From the NCBI GenBank assembly GCA_030706605.1, contig JAUZOE010000008.1, positions 62,001-126,000 of the forward strand: 64,000 nucleotides of DNA. The letters run 5' to 3'. This document shows, in pieces, positions 27,192-36,875 of this stretch. Position 1 is the stretch's first letter. Every line of letters starts with the position of its first letter. The notes beneath the pieces are model-generated. The model made no database searches. It was not told the origin of the DNA and saw nothing but the letters and a program-made list of their open reading frames with translations. A program made the translations under genes and the position numbers. Source of the stretch: Bacteroidota bacterium. GTDB taxonomy: Bacteria; Bacteroidota; Bacteroidia; Chitinophagales; Chitinophagaceae.

Positions 27192-30100
27192 TTAATTGGC
27201 CCTGAGAAAAGAAAGAAGATCTGCCATTTGCTGCTTATTGATTTTCTTTTCAAACCCAACAGGCATAGCCGACACGCCCATAGTCTTTAGTGATTTAATA
27301 TTCTGGCGCGCTATGGTAGTTTTAATTCCACCTTCACTACTCAATATAATTGCATTTGGTGTTTCTGTCGAAATAATTCCCTGCTTTGATGTTCCATTAG
27401 TAAGCATTACATTCCACATATCATATCCATGAGAAATGGACAAATTTGGATCAAGTATATTGATCATAATACCTTCCGATGTCCAGTTGTGAACAGTTCC
27501 CAGATCCGGACCAAATGCCACTCCCATTTTGCCTCTTACCTGGTGGCAAATAATACAATTAGTCTGAAAAATAACTTTACCATTTGCAGGATCTCCCTTT
27601 AATTTAAGTGCTGCTTCATATTTCTGTATTACAGATTTCCGGTCTTCATCCTTATTCGTAAGTAATGATCTGGCCAATTCTTTGAGTGTGTCAGGTATAT
27701 CGCGCATAAGGATAACCGTGCGTTCCCATCCTAATGCTCCTTTTTGTATCTTGCCTTCTTTAATTGCATCAAGCAATAGTCTTATTCGTTGTACATTAAA
27801 CGGTTCAACTATAAAAGTATTGAGAGCCGCATCCCGAACCCCAGGTGTCAGTTCCATCCACTGTTTCAATACAAAGGAAGAAACCGTGGCATCCGGTATA
27901 GTACCAAGCGCTTGCATTGCAGACAACTGAACAGCAAGAGGGGCATCGGGTTTGATTAAATTTTCCAGGAAAGAAGCATATTGTTTAGGATTTTGAAGAG
28001 CCAGCATGTGAATAGCTTCTGCCCTTTTTTCCGGAGACAAAGCGTTATCTTCTGCCAGGTGCTTAGCTTGTTTCATAATAGCCTGTGACTGAGCACCACC
28101 AGGAAGACCCACCACTTGCAATATATGACGCGCACTTTTCCGAACGTCCACATCGGGATGATTAAAACAAGTCTTGACAAGCAAATCTTGTTCCTCACCA
28201 AGCCCCGCAGGCAGCGATTTTCTACTTTTTAATCCTTCCGATAATCCTTCTAATAAAGATGCCTGCCATCCACTTTTTGCTCCAGGAACAGGGTTGACTG
28301 CTTTTTGGAGAAAAGGATGTATTGCTTTTGTATTTTGACTTGCACCTATCATTGTTGCCAGTCGTTCTACAAGGGAAGCATAAGCAGGAATATTAGGGTC
28401 AAATTTATTAAGGATTCCCTCCATCATGGCTACACTTTGAGAAGACGATGCGCTAAGTGCTGCAATTTGTACCCATTTATCATTAATATCTTTAAATAAG
28501 AGTTCCTGTCTTGCCTCACTGGCTTCCGGAGTATTAATAGAACCCAGAGTACAAAGCAACTGGTACCTCACTTTTGCATTATTATCTTCCTTTAAAGCAA
28601 GTAATTTAGGTACCAGATCAGGCCAGGCGTCCAGGTGAAGCTCTGCTAACTTAATAGCATTTTCACGTACACCAGGCTCCGGATCGCCTAATGCTTGCAT
28701 AACCAACTCAGGTGTTAGTTTATTCATCCCTTCTAATGTCCACAAAGCATGTAAACGGCCCAATGAAGATTGCGTATTTTGTGCCATCTTAATAAGTTCA
28801 GGAACTACTATTTCATGATTCCTGTCTACAAGTAATCTTTGAGCATTACGCCTCCACCAGATATTAGGATTGGATAGTTTTTCTACAAGTTGCACATCAG
28901 TAGAATCATTCAGGTTTAATTGAGAAGTCCAACTTGCCGGACCAGCATCTGATGCGCTTATACGATATATACGACCTTTATCGCGCCCATTATAAAGGTT
29001 ACCAGCTTTCACGGCAGATTCCGACATCCATTCCGGATGTTCAATAATTTCTCGGTAATAATCCACCACATAAAGTGCCCCGTCGGGACCGATATACATG
29101 TTTACCGGACGGAACCACGCATCAGTAGAGGCTAAGAACTCTTTATTCTCAAGCACCCGACTTGCAGTGAAAGTAGCACCATTATCTTTAAGGTGATCAA
29201 CATGCACCAGGTTGCTCACAGGTTCGCACACAAAAGTTATATCATGATTAAATTTATCGGGAAAGGCACCCCCCTGATAATCTGTGATACCACAAGCGGA
29301 AGTAATAACACCCACATCGGTAAGAAGCTGATGTTCGGGGTTTTTAGTAATCGGAAATACTTCGCACGCGTCTCCGTGATCAGAAAGAGATTCAGTGGCA
29401 TTACCGACAAGTTGGTCGGGATTGCGTTTGAGATAACGGTTGGCTATAACTTCCTGGAAAATATGATTTGCGTTAGACACCAAAAAATGATGTCCCCAAT
29501 CGTCAAAAGTTTGTCCAAATTGAGTAGAACTTGAAGTCTCTTCCAGCGCATGAACATCAGGACGAAATCGTACAGTGCGTCCTTCAGCATTTACAGGTAA
29601 GCGAGGTCCTTCAGGATCGTCAGGATAAAAAATATCACTACCTGTATCTCCAAATTTTTTCGGATAGATATTTGTTTCTTCTATGCCTTCATGTGCAAGA
29701 TAAAGCCAATTATCTAAGCCATATATCGGGCGATTGACAAGGTATTGTGGATTAGTTAAAGCAAATCCGGTAAGCATTACTTTTTTTATGTCAGCTTTCC
29801 CATCGCCCGTAGTATCTTCCATGTAATAGACATTGGGAGGATCCGTAACAAGAATACCCTTTTTCCAGCGCATCACACCTGTAGGAAGTACAAGGCTATC
29901 AGCAAAAACAGTTCTTGTATCCATTTTTCCATCTCCATTGGTATCCCTAAGCATGATTACTTTACCAGTATGGTTTAAATCAAGAGGATAACCGTGCATT
30001 TCCACTACATACATACGTCCTTCTTCGTCTATGGTCATGTCAACCGGATCAGAAATCAATGGATCGGCAGCAATTAATTCAATCTTAAATCCCGGTGGCA

Positions 30101-30242
30101 ACTCAAATGTGGAAAGTGCTTGTTCAGCAGATTCACTAAAATGCGAAGCAGACTCCTTATGATGGCAACCCGATAAAAGCATACCGAATAGCAAAAGGAG
30201 AAAATTAAGAGGAAGAAGGGCTGACTTTAATTTTTTTTTCAT
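27192..30242 (-). CDS. Lipoprotein with dehydrogenase-type propeller, HEAT repeats and c-type heme
   Basis: Third member of this architecture in the window, 1016 residues. Lipobox LSGC with Cys26. The propeller (about 45-420) shows FELPPGFKIELIAADPLISD, MTIDEEGRMYVVEMHGYPLD, DTNGDGKMDTRTVFADSLVLP and IGPDGALYVVDYYREIIEHP. HEAT-like repeats follow (about 430-860). The heme site CIICH is at 896-900 with a likely Met ligand in AMPVGF near 993; the domain ends MADLLSFLRAN. It is the last gene of the transcript that begins at GH28 or the second Sus module, 27 bp behind the propeller/helical protein. Presumed role: periplasmic oxidation of a carbohydrate product with electron transfer, unproven. 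Confidence 0.85.
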   Translation of the reverse strand: MKKKLKSALLPLNFLLLLFGMLLSGCHHKESASHFSESAEQALSTFELPPGFKIELIAADPLISDPVDMTIDEEGRMYVVEMHGYPLDLNHTGKVIMLRDTNGDGKMDTRTVFADSLVLPTGVMRWKKGILVTDPPNVYYMEDTTGDGKADIKKVMLTGFALTNPQYLVNRPIYGLDNWLYLAHEGIEETNIYPKKFGDTGSDIFYPDDPEGPRLPVNAEGRTVRFRPDVHALEETSSSTQFGQTFDDWGHHFLVSNANHIFQEVIANRYLKRNPDQLVGNATESLSDHGDACEVFPITKNPEHQLLTDVGVITSACGITDYQGGAFPDKFNHDITFVCEPVSNLVHVDHLKDNGATFTASRVLENKEFLASTDAWFRPVNMYIGPDGALYVVDYYREIIEHPEWMSESAVKAGNLYNGRDKGRIYRISASDAGPASWTSQLNLNDSTDVQLVEKLSNPNIWWRRNAQRLLVDRNHEIVVPELIKMAQNTQSSLGRLHALWTLEGMNKLTPELVMQALGDPEPGVRENAIKLAELHLDAWPDLVPKLLALKEDNNAKVRYQLLCTLGSINTPEASEARQELLFKDINDKWVQIAALSASSSQSVAMMEGILNKFDPNIPAYASLVERLATMIGASQNTKAIHPFLQKAVNPVPGAKSGWQASLLEGLSEGLKSRKSLPAGLGEEQDLLVKTCFNHPDVDVRKSARHILQVVGLPGGAQSQAIMKQAKHLAEDNALSPEKRAEAIHMLALQNPKQYASFLENLIKPDAPLAVQLSAMQALGTIPDATVSSFVLKQWMELTPGVRDAALNTFIVEPFNVQRIRLLLDAIKEGKIQKGALGWERTVILMRDIPDTLKELARSLLTNKDEDRKSVIQKYEAALKLKGDPANGKVIFQTNCIICHQVRGKMGVAFGPDLGTVHNWTSEGIMINILDPNLSISHGYDMWNVMLTNGTSKQGIISTETPNAIILSSEGGIKTTIARQNIKSLKTMGVSAMPVGFEKKINKQQMADLLSFLRAN

Positions 30243-30269
30243 AATCTGGTAATTTATGTGGGATATGAC

Positions 30270-32522
30270 TTAAGGGGTATTATTCAATATTTTAAGATAA
30301 CGAGCCATCCAATAGGGCAATAGCCAAAAGACAGGTTCTCGTTCCACATGTGGGTCTCCACTTTCAGCAAGCCATGGGTTTTTATCCCACCTTACCATAG
30401 ACCTAATACTGGCTGGTGGTAGTTTATCCACCTGGATATCCTCCATTGTTGGCTCTCTGACTAATTTTACATCCTCACGGAACCGATGATCAATATGCCA
30501 GTCAATCAAATCGAGTGGTGTATCGGTCAAAAAACGAATATCATTTGCCGGATTGATTTTTTTATGCCGTACATAGGCATACATAAAATCAAAAAGAGGG
30601 CATTCTGTTTTTTTATTGATAACATACCATTCATCCATGCTTTTTTCATATACTTTTCTTATTGCCGGATCATCTTCATATCGAAGTAATATGGGATATA
30701 AATAACAATTCATTGTTTCATCAAAGAAGATATACCAGGCTGGATTAGTATGATTAAGCATAGCAATATTGCTCAAATATCCCTCTTTATTGATTAATCG
30801 CAGATATTCATTTTGATATTTTTTATCGTGGGTAATCCCATAAGTAAATTTAAGAAACGCAAGGAGTTCAAACGAATTGATACTTTTTTCAGAAGCCCAT
30901 TCGGGGTCGTGGTTAAGTTGGTCAGGGGACCAAACACCCCAACGCGTAGATGAGCCATCAACATCCTTAAAATTGTAATTATTCCTGATAAGATAATCCA
31001 TGATCTTTCGGACATGACTACGAACCATTTCCTTTTCAGTTTTGTCCGCTACCAATTCATAAAAGAAAAAATAGCCCATCATATGGCCACACATTTCATC
31101 ACTGCTGGTATCGTCTTTCCATATCCATTTTCCATCAGCAGATTTATGCCAGCGTTTCTCAACAGGCTTAAACCGGGGATCATCTACCAATGCGTCAGCT
31201 AATTGCCTTTCAGTATAAGTCCTGTTGCCATCATGCACTGTAGTCCAGTCCGCCGAAACAATAGTGCGGGCAAAAAAACCGTCAGTTCCCGTCACGTCCT
31301 GTAGAAGCTTTAAAAAATTAAATGCTTTCAATGCTTTATTATGAGCGTCTTCGTCTTTGGTAACCGCATAACGAAAACTCTCCATAGCAAGATAATTAGA
31401 AGTATATTCTCCATCATTGTCATCATCTTCCGGAGCCCATGTAGTAGTATCCCCGGCAATACGAAGATGACATTGACCGGCAATCCAGGGCGCGCGAATA
31501 TGTCTTCTCATTAATACATCATAAAAGAAATATTCTTTATCGGATAGCGTCATCTTCCTTCGTCTGATAACGCTTACACCACCTGCGGTAGCAATCCAGG
31601 CATTACCCTCAGTATCGAAACTTATATCCCTGACATTATCATTTATTAACCATCGGCGGCTAAAACGCAAAGAGTGGCTTCCATCCTGTTTGTACCTGAC
31701 AATACCTTGACGAGTCCCCACCCACATGGTACCATCCCGGGCTTTTTGTATACAGTTTACATAAACAGTAGGAAGACCTTCTGCCGGAGTAAGCGTTTTA
31801 ACCATTTGGTTATTTTTTCTAATGCTTACTCCGCCCAAACCCACAGCCCATAATTGTCCGGTATTGCTCTCAGCAATTCCTTCAACATAGGCACTAATTA
31901 ATTGAGTAGTATCCTGGTAAAGGCTTGTATTATTTTCAGAACAATGATACAATCCAACCTTAGTAGCTACCCACAGACCCCCATTCCCATCAGAAATTAC
32001 ATTCTGTATAGATCTTGCAATCGGATAATTTTTCTTTTGAAAATGATGATGACTATACAACCATACCCCTTTTGGGCCTAGGGCATATATTCCTTCTTTC
32101 GATTTACAAAGAGCTGAAATCGGGGCTTCTACACCTTCTATTTTCTGAAGCTTGTTATCTTGAAATCGATACACACCATCCCATGTCCCCATCCACACAC
32201 CAGATGCTTTATCGGCTATAACCGCATAAGCAGGTCCCCGCAAGTTTTTTTCTATCACAGGCGACCATATATTTTTGTTGCTATCCTTAACAAAAATACC
32301 AGATGCTGAAGCAATCCATATATTCGATGAATTGTCAACTGCAATGCTACGAACATCATTATCGCCTTCATTTTTTCCAACAATAAAACCCTGGTGATAC
32401 TCTTGCCAGAAAGAGGTATCTTTCACTGGCCGGTTAGCCCCTACAAAATTGGCAGAAATTTGCTGCCCATGAACAAATAAAAATGGTACCTGCCAAAACA
32501 AAATAAAAATGAGTCGTTTCAT
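30270..32522 (-). CDS. Secreted two-component-regulator-propeller plus helical (toroid-like) domain protein A
   Basis: A 750-residue exported protein with signal peptide to about residue 19. Residues about 40-330 are propeller blades of the Reg_prop kind (IAVDNSSNIWIASASGIFVK, GGLWVATKVGLYH, GTMWVGTRQGIVRYKQDG, GNAWIATAGGVSVI). Unlike the sensor kinases that normally carry these blades, there is no membrane anchor or kinase. Residues about 340-750 are mostly helical with invariant-looking motifs shared with the next gene: DDDNDGEYTS, FRYAVTKD, TSSDEMCGH, DVDGSSTRWGVW and a final LLPYWMARYLK. The layout resembles (alpha/alpha) toroid glycosidases or lyases, but I cannot assign a family. It is flanked by GH28 and a heme dehydrogenase-like gene, so a carbohydrate substrate is likely. 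Confidence 0.75.
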   Translation of the reverse strand: MKRLIFILFWQVPFLFVHGQQISANFVGANRPVKDTSFWQEYHQGFIVGKNEGDNDVRSIAVDNSSNIWIASASGIFVKDSNKNIWSPVIEKNLRGPAYAVIADKASGVWMGTWDGVYRFQDNKLQKIEGVEAPISALCKSKEGIYALGPKGVWLYSHHHFQKKNYPIARSIQNVISDGNGGLWVATKVGLYHCSENNTSLYQDTTQLISAYVEGIAESNTGQLWAVGLGGVSIRKNNQMVKTLTPAEGLPTVYVNCIQKARDGTMWVGTRQGIVRYKQDGSHSLRFSRRWLINDNVRDISFDTEGNAWIATAGGVSVIRRRKMTLSDKEYFFYDVLMRRHIRAPWIAGQCHLRIAGDTTTWAPEDDDNDGEYTSNYLAMESFRYAVTKDEDAHNKALKAFNFLKLLQDVTGTDGFFARTIVSADWTTVHDGNRTYTERQLADALVDDPRFKPVEKRWHKSADGKWIWKDDTSSDEMCGHMMGYFFFYELVADKTEKEMVRSHVRKIMDYLIRNNYNFKDVDGSSTRWGVWSPDQLNHDPEWASEKSINSFELLAFLKFTYGITHDKKYQNEYLRLINKEGYLSNIAMLNHTNPAWYIFFDETMNCYLYPILLRYEDDPAIRKVYEKSMDEWYVINKKTECPLFDFMYAYVRHKKINPANDIRFLTDTPLDLIDWHIDHRFREDVKLVREPTMEDIQVDKLPPASIRSMVRWDKNPWLAESGDPHVEREPVFWLLPYWMARYLKILNNTP

Positions 32523-32551
32523 AAAAAAGAATTTAATTTCTTCCTGCCACC

Positions 32552-34723
32552 TTAATTATTTTTATCAATAACTTTCAGATAACGAGCCATCCAATAAGGC
32601 AAAAGGTATTCGGAGCCTGATAATTCATTTCTTCCTCCCGAATTGTCATCTAAATCAAAAGGATTGGCATTATGGCGATGAAGAGGTTGTTCTTCCGGTG
32701 ATAACAGTTGCCGGGTAAATTGTTCACGGAAATTTGGTTTTAGGAATGTCAAATCTTTTCTTTGTGAATTCTTAATAGTCCATCGGATCATATCCATTGG
32801 AAATTCCCTCAGGTACCAGAGTGTAGACGCTTTATCCAATGAGCCTGCTGTTCCATAAGTAATTAGGTTCCACAGTGGATTTTTTTCCGGTACAATGACT
32901 TGCCAGTAATTATGAATAGTCTTCGAAAATTTTTGTTTCAAATCCTTGTTAAATGCGTAGTGATAAAGCACCCAATAAGTTAGAAATGTCATCTCATCAT
33001 CAGAATGATTGGCCGTATAATTCCCTTTATCATCTGCCACTGACGGATCTCCAGGAGTAGCTTTTATATCATTCACATCAATCATGATATTATCTAAATA
33101 TCCATTCTTATACATAAGCCGGAACGCTTCTCTTTTGTAAAGTTCTTTACCCGTAAGTGCGTATCCAAGCTCCAATCCTGCAACGATATCTTCACTTCCA
33201 AGCTTCCGGTCGCTTATACTCTTGGCATAACTGTTAACATATTCCGGATTCCATCTTCCCCAGCGGGTAGGTTTTCCATCTATATCCACAAAATTATAGT
33301 TGTGATCAATAATATGTGTAAGAATTTTATCGATAAAATCAGCAACTCTTTTTTTCTCTTCTTTTGTTTTAGCTATAAACTGATCCATAACTGAAGCTAC
33401 AAAGATGTAGCCGACAAATTCATCACTACTTGTGGTTCCTTTCCATTCCCAATTTGAATCAGGAGATAGATTCCAGCGATCAGGATCAGAATTCTTGTAG
33501 CCTTTGCGCTCAAATGTCCTTGCTGGAAACCCTTTGATTTGATTAATAGAAATCAGCCGCTCATAAGCAGCAAAAGATTCCCATGCATATCTTTTTGCCT
33601 GCGGATCTTTGGTAACCGCATAACGAAATGCCTGGCTTCCCAGGTAAAATGAGGTCCACAATCCATCATTATCAGTATCCAACATTTGTGCTGTGGAAAG
33701 ATCCCCAGGGACTTTCATAGTTACTTCTGATTCCAATCCATATCGGATATGCCGCTTTCGAATATTTTTTTGAAAAACATTTGCTTTATTCAAAAGAGTA
33801 TTTTGAATAAACTTAATCTCATTGAGGCCCGAAGGCGTTAGCAGGTAAACATCCCCTTTAGTATCAGCTGCCATACATGACACAAAGTTTTCATTGAGCC
33901 ATCTTTTAGAGGCATAATAGTGAAACTGACCTGTACCATATTGCATAGCACCATCAGGGGTACCCGCCCATATTTTACCCTCAACATTTATTAAATTATT
34001 GATATTTTGCACAGGCAAACGGGTCTGCAAAGGAAGTAAAATAGCTCCTGTGGACCTATATATTTCATAATATCCATTTCCTGTACCCAATATAATTCTA
34101 TTCTTATAAAAGGTGAAAGTTTGCAATCCTTCCCCTTTGGAAATTGGTGTAAGTTTGTTATCAGAAAGATAGAAAACTCCATTTGCACTTAAGGCATAAA
34201 ATGTTCCCTGGTAAACATGGATGGAAATTATTTTATCAGTAGATGTAGGAATGTTGGTAAGTATACCATGGCTAAAAACCGCAACCCCGGCATCCCCAGC
34301 CAAAAACACCCTACCATCAGCCGCGACAGATATTTTATTATATTCCCCTTTCGGTAAAGCACCATAAGGTTTACCTGCATAAGCATTTGTCAGAAAACAA
34401 CTATCATATAAATAATACAGGTCACCGGTATTCTCCTGGGTGGTGATATCAACTGGAACTTTATCAGACAGTGAACGATATCGCAAATCTTTCACAACTT
34501 CATTTTCATATACTCTATAAAGACCTTTATCTGAAAGTACAAATACATTGTCATTATAGTCCACCACTACTTTCTTCAAAACACTGCCCTTTAATTCTTC
34601 AGAAAAATGATATTTGACTGAAACCGGTTGCCTAAATGCGGTATCTGGTTCAGAAGCGAAGGAGTAGCTACAAATACCCGAACAAAAAATAATTACCGCT
34701 ATAATATTAGTTATCTTCTTCAC
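32552..34723 (-). CDS. Secreted propeller plus helical (toroid-like) domain protein B
   Basis: A 723-residue paralogue of the gene 29 bp downstream. Signal peptide to about residue 23. The propeller (about 35-310) is more divergent, with fewer canonical blades (GDVYLLTPSGLNEIK, KIWAGTPDGAMQYG). The helical domain (about 320-723) keeps DTDNDGLWTS, FRYAVTKD, TSSDEFVGY, DIDGKPTRWGRW and the same LLPYWMARYLK end, where the acidic residues of TSSDE and the D-x-DG-x-x-TRWG-x-W motif are the best candidate active-site positions. Residues 21-51 and about 218-230 reappear at the start of the neighbouring GH28 protein, showing that part of this gene was copied there. Enzymatic function unknown. Confidence 0.75.
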   Translation of the reverse strand: MKKITNIIAVIIFCSGICSYSFASEPDTAFRQPVSVKYHFSEELKGSVLKKVVVDYNDNVFVLSDKGLYRVYENEVVKDLRYRSLSDKVPVDITTQENTGDLYYLYDSCFLTNAYAGKPYGALPKGEYNKISVAADGRVFLAGDAGVAVFSHGILTNIPTSTDKIISIHVYQGTFYALSANGVFYLSDNKLTPISKGEGLQTFTFYKNRIILGTGNGYYEIYRSTGAILLPLQTRLPVQNINNLINVEGKIWAGTPDGAMQYGTGQFHYYASKRWLNENFVSCMAADTKGDVYLLTPSGLNEIKFIQNTLLNKANVFQKNIRKRHIRYGLESEVTMKVPGDLSTAQMLDTDNDGLWTSFYLGSQAFRYAVTKDPQAKRYAWESFAAYERLISINQIKGFPARTFERKGYKNSDPDRWNLSPDSNWEWKGTTSSDEFVGYIFVASVMDQFIAKTKEEKKRVADFIDKILTHIIDHNYNFVDIDGKPTRWGRWNPEYVNSYAKSISDRKLGSEDIVAGLELGYALTGKELYKREAFRLMYKNGYLDNIMIDVNDIKATPGDPSVADDKGNYTANHSDDEMTFLTYWVLYHYAFNKDLKQKFSKTIHNYWQVIVPEKNPLWNLITYGTAGSLDKASTLWYLREFPMDMIRWTIKNSQRKDLTFLKPNFREQFTRQLLSPEEQPLHRHNANPFDLDDNSGGRNELSGSEYLLPYWMARYLKVIDKNN

Positions 34724-34766
34724 TCAATAGTTTTTTATAATTTTTAATTTCATTTAAATAATCCAG

Positions 34767-36503
34767 CTATAAATTCTTCCCGACTGTTTTCTTAATGGTA
34801 ATATCATGAAGGGGTAGGCAATTATGTAAGGTAAGATCGGTTACATTCTTCAATTGAAGATTATAGGAACCTTTTGCCAGTGGCCATTTCACATGATTAA
34901 AATCCGCCTGTTGAACATCGTTTAAATAAAATGCCGGGCGAGCATCTTTTTGTATGTAGTGAATGGCTACATTATTGACTTCTATGTCCTTTACATGTCT
35001 GATAAAAAAGCCCCAACTTGGTAATGTACCATACATTCCGGGTTCGGGATAGTCCTTCTCATTTTCAGTGGGGGTTATAAGGGCTAAATTCTTTGTTCCG
35101 CCTCCTTTATAATAAGCCAGAATATCATTCAATTTGATATCTTCAATTTCGTGCCCCGGAATTCCACTAATACTAATTAGGCTTCCAAAGGTTGTATCAA
35201 CATTATAAGCAACAATATTACTTATGTTTACCCGCGTAATCGCTCCGACCTCCATGTTTTTCGGAGCTCTCATCCTACTTCCCAACCGAAGAAAAATTGC
35301 GGCAGAGGTTACGTTACGCATTGTTATATTGGATACTGAAATATCCTGGAGATTGCTGCCATCCACAGATTCGAGGGCAAGCCCGTAGCACAATTCAAAC
35401 ACACAATTTGTAATGACAATATTTTTGAAATCTCCATTGGATTCCGTGCCTAATTTAATCCTACCCATCGGATCCCGGCGATAATCAAAAGGATGCCCTT
35501 TGCTGTATCTTTTATGAGTTCCGTCCAGTAAAGTACCTTCCTGGAATCCGCCGGTGACATAACATCCGGAAATAGTTACATTCTCTGTTGCTTTTGGATA
35601 ACCAAGACCGTAAGAAGTTTTTAAAACAATTGCATCATCCCAGGGAGAATTAACGCTACAATCGGTGATCCGCACATTGTTGCAGCAATCTATATCCATC
35701 CCATCACAATTGGTATCAATCATCAGCTTATCAATTGTTGCATTGTCAACGCCGGTAAGTAGAATTCCAAAATGGCCTCCGTGTAAAATGGATATATCAC
35801 GGATAGTTATATGATTACTATTAACAATTGCGATAGATTTGTTGCCAAGTTCTTTTGGCAATTTGTCGCGCCCTTCATCACGTGTAAGCCCCTTTCCATA
35901 AATTAATCCGGGACCCAATATGGATACGTTATGAATGCTCTCACCCCATATCAGGCTATTGTGCCAATGGCTATGTCCGTAATCCTGGTATTGTTCCCAT
36001 TGATTGGGCTCTGCTTTATCATAATCTGATACATTAGACGAAGCCTCAATAATCGCTCCCTGATCCAGGTATAAAGTAATATTACTCTTTAGCCGAATAG
36101 ATCCGGATAAATAAGTGCCGGCAGGAAATCGCAGAGTTCCTCCACCTTTTGAAGCTATAGTATCAATAGCCTGATTAATAGCTTTCGTATCAAGGGTAAT
36201 GCCATTACCTATTGCACCAAAATCTTTTACGTTATACTCTGTCGGCGTATTTTGGGAATAATTAATTATAGCTCCGGTAGACCTGTCAATTTCATGATAT
36301 CCCAAACTTTTATTCATTACGACAGGCACAGTGTTATTACAGTCCGCTCCCTTCTTCAAAATACTACCCTTTAATTCTTCAGAAAAATGATATTTCACTG
36401 AAACTGATTGTCTCAATGCAGTATCGGGATACGAAGCTAAAGTGTAACCATAAATACCGAAACAAGAAAGAAATGCTGTAATAATAAAAAGAAATTTCCT
36501 CAT
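34767..36503 (-). CDS. Glycoside hydrolase family 28 (polygalacturonase-like) with chimeric N-terminus
   Basis: A 578-residue exported protein whose residues 88-560 form a GH28 right-handed beta-helix: start YNVKDFGAIGNG, then FPAGTYLSGSIRLKSNITLYL, and catalytic-site motifs NCDG (265-268, usually NTDG), WDDAIVLK (DD at 289-290) and GRIKLGTES (347-355). The GHG motif of fungal polygalacturonases is not obvious. It would hydrolyse alpha-linked galacturonic acid or rhamnose bonds in pectin-like glycans. Residues 21-51 (PDTALRQSVSVKYHFSEELK) and 68-80 (GYHEIDRSTGAII) are not GH28: they match two separated parts of the propeller protein encoded next door, joined by an internal deletion. The enzyme therefore carries a borrowed leader. 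First gene after the hairpin region behind susD2. Confidence 0.88.
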   Translation of the reverse strand: MRKFLFIITAFLSCFGIYGYTLASYPDTALRQSVSVKYHFSEELKGSILKKGADCNNTVPVVMNKSLGYHEIDRSTGAIINYSQNTPTEYNVKDFGAIGNGITLDTKAINQAIDTIASKGGGTLRFPAGTYLSGSIRLKSNITLYLDQGAIIEASSNVSDYDKAEPNQWEQYQDYGHSHWHNSLIWGESIHNVSILGPGLIYGKGLTRDEGRDKLPKELGNKSIAIVNSNHITIRDISILHGGHFGILLTGVDNATIDKLMIDTNCDGMDIDCCNNVRITDCSVNSPWDDAIVLKTSYGLGYPKATENVTISGCYVTGGFQEGTLLDGTHKRYSKGHPFDYRRDPMGRIKLGTESNGDFKNIVITNCVFELCYGLALESVDGSNLQDISVSNITMRNVTSAAIFLRLGSRMRAPKNMEVGAITRVNISNIVAYNVDTTFGSLISISGIPGHEIEDIKLNDILAYYKGGGTKNLALITPTENEKDYPEPGMYGTLPSWGFFIRHVKDIEVNNVAIHYIQKDARPAFYLNDVQQADFNHVKWPLAKGSYNLQLKNVTDLTLHNCLPLHDITIKKTVGKNL

Positions 36504-36602
36504 GGAATATATATTTTTGAAATTCTCTTATATCGTATTCTCGCTGTATTTTGCGTTCAGGGGATTTGGCCCTGCAAGGATGATTTTTTCATTGGGCAAA
36601 TT

Positions 36603-36645
36603 AATAATACCGATTGGACATTAGTATTATCCAATCGGTATTATT
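36603..36645 (-). terminator. Hairpin D behind susD2
   Basis: AATAATACCGATTGGA (36603-36618) pairs perfectly with 36630-36645 across an 11-base loop: a 16-bp stem, followed in minus orientation by AATTTG rather than a clear U run. Confidence 0.6.
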
Positions 36646-36667
36646 TCTAAAACTCTTTATAAGCCAA

Positions 36668-36690
36668 CCGGCATTCTTTACAAATGCCGG
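36668..36690 (-). terminator. Hairpin C behind susD2
   Basis: CCGGCATT (36668-36675) pairs perfectly with AATGCCGG (36683-36690) over a 7-base loop. No U run, so a structural or stabilising role is as likely as termination. Confidence 0.5.
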
Positions 36691-36737
36691 GATTGTAATG
36701 GCACTTAATGACACCCTGAATTGTTACTTAAAAATCT

Positions 36738-36775
36738 CCCCTATTGGCATTTACTTTTAATTCTGCCAACAGGGG
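36738..36775 (-). terminator. Hairpin B behind susD2
   Basis: CCCCTATTGGCA (36738-36749) pairs with TGCCAACAGGGG (36764-36775). The one mismatch is G-U only in minus-strand RNA, supporting a transcript that reads through from susD2. Confidence 0.55.
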
Positions 36776-36814
36776 CAGTAATATTAAAAGTCTTCTTTAA
36801 CACGGGCAGAATAA

Positions 36815-36858
36815 AGCATGATGAATAACCAGCAAAATTGCTAATTATTCATCATGCT
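36815..36858 (-). terminator. Hairpin A, likely terminator of susD2
   Basis: AGCATGATGAATAA (36815-36828) pairs perfectly with 36845-36858, with a small inner hairpin AGCA/TGCT. It begins 18 bp after the susD2 stop and is followed in minus orientation by TTTATT, a weak U tract. Confidence 0.65.
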
Positions 36859-36875
36859 ATTTCTACAATTTCCTT

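Larger units (their letters stand above)
36504..36875 (-). other. Structured gap with four hairpins between susD2 and GH28
   Basis: This 372-bp gene-free stretch contains four separate stem-loops, listed individually. They differ in sequence, so they are not copies of one repeat. Transcription from susD2 toward GH28 would carry all four. Confidence 0.7.
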
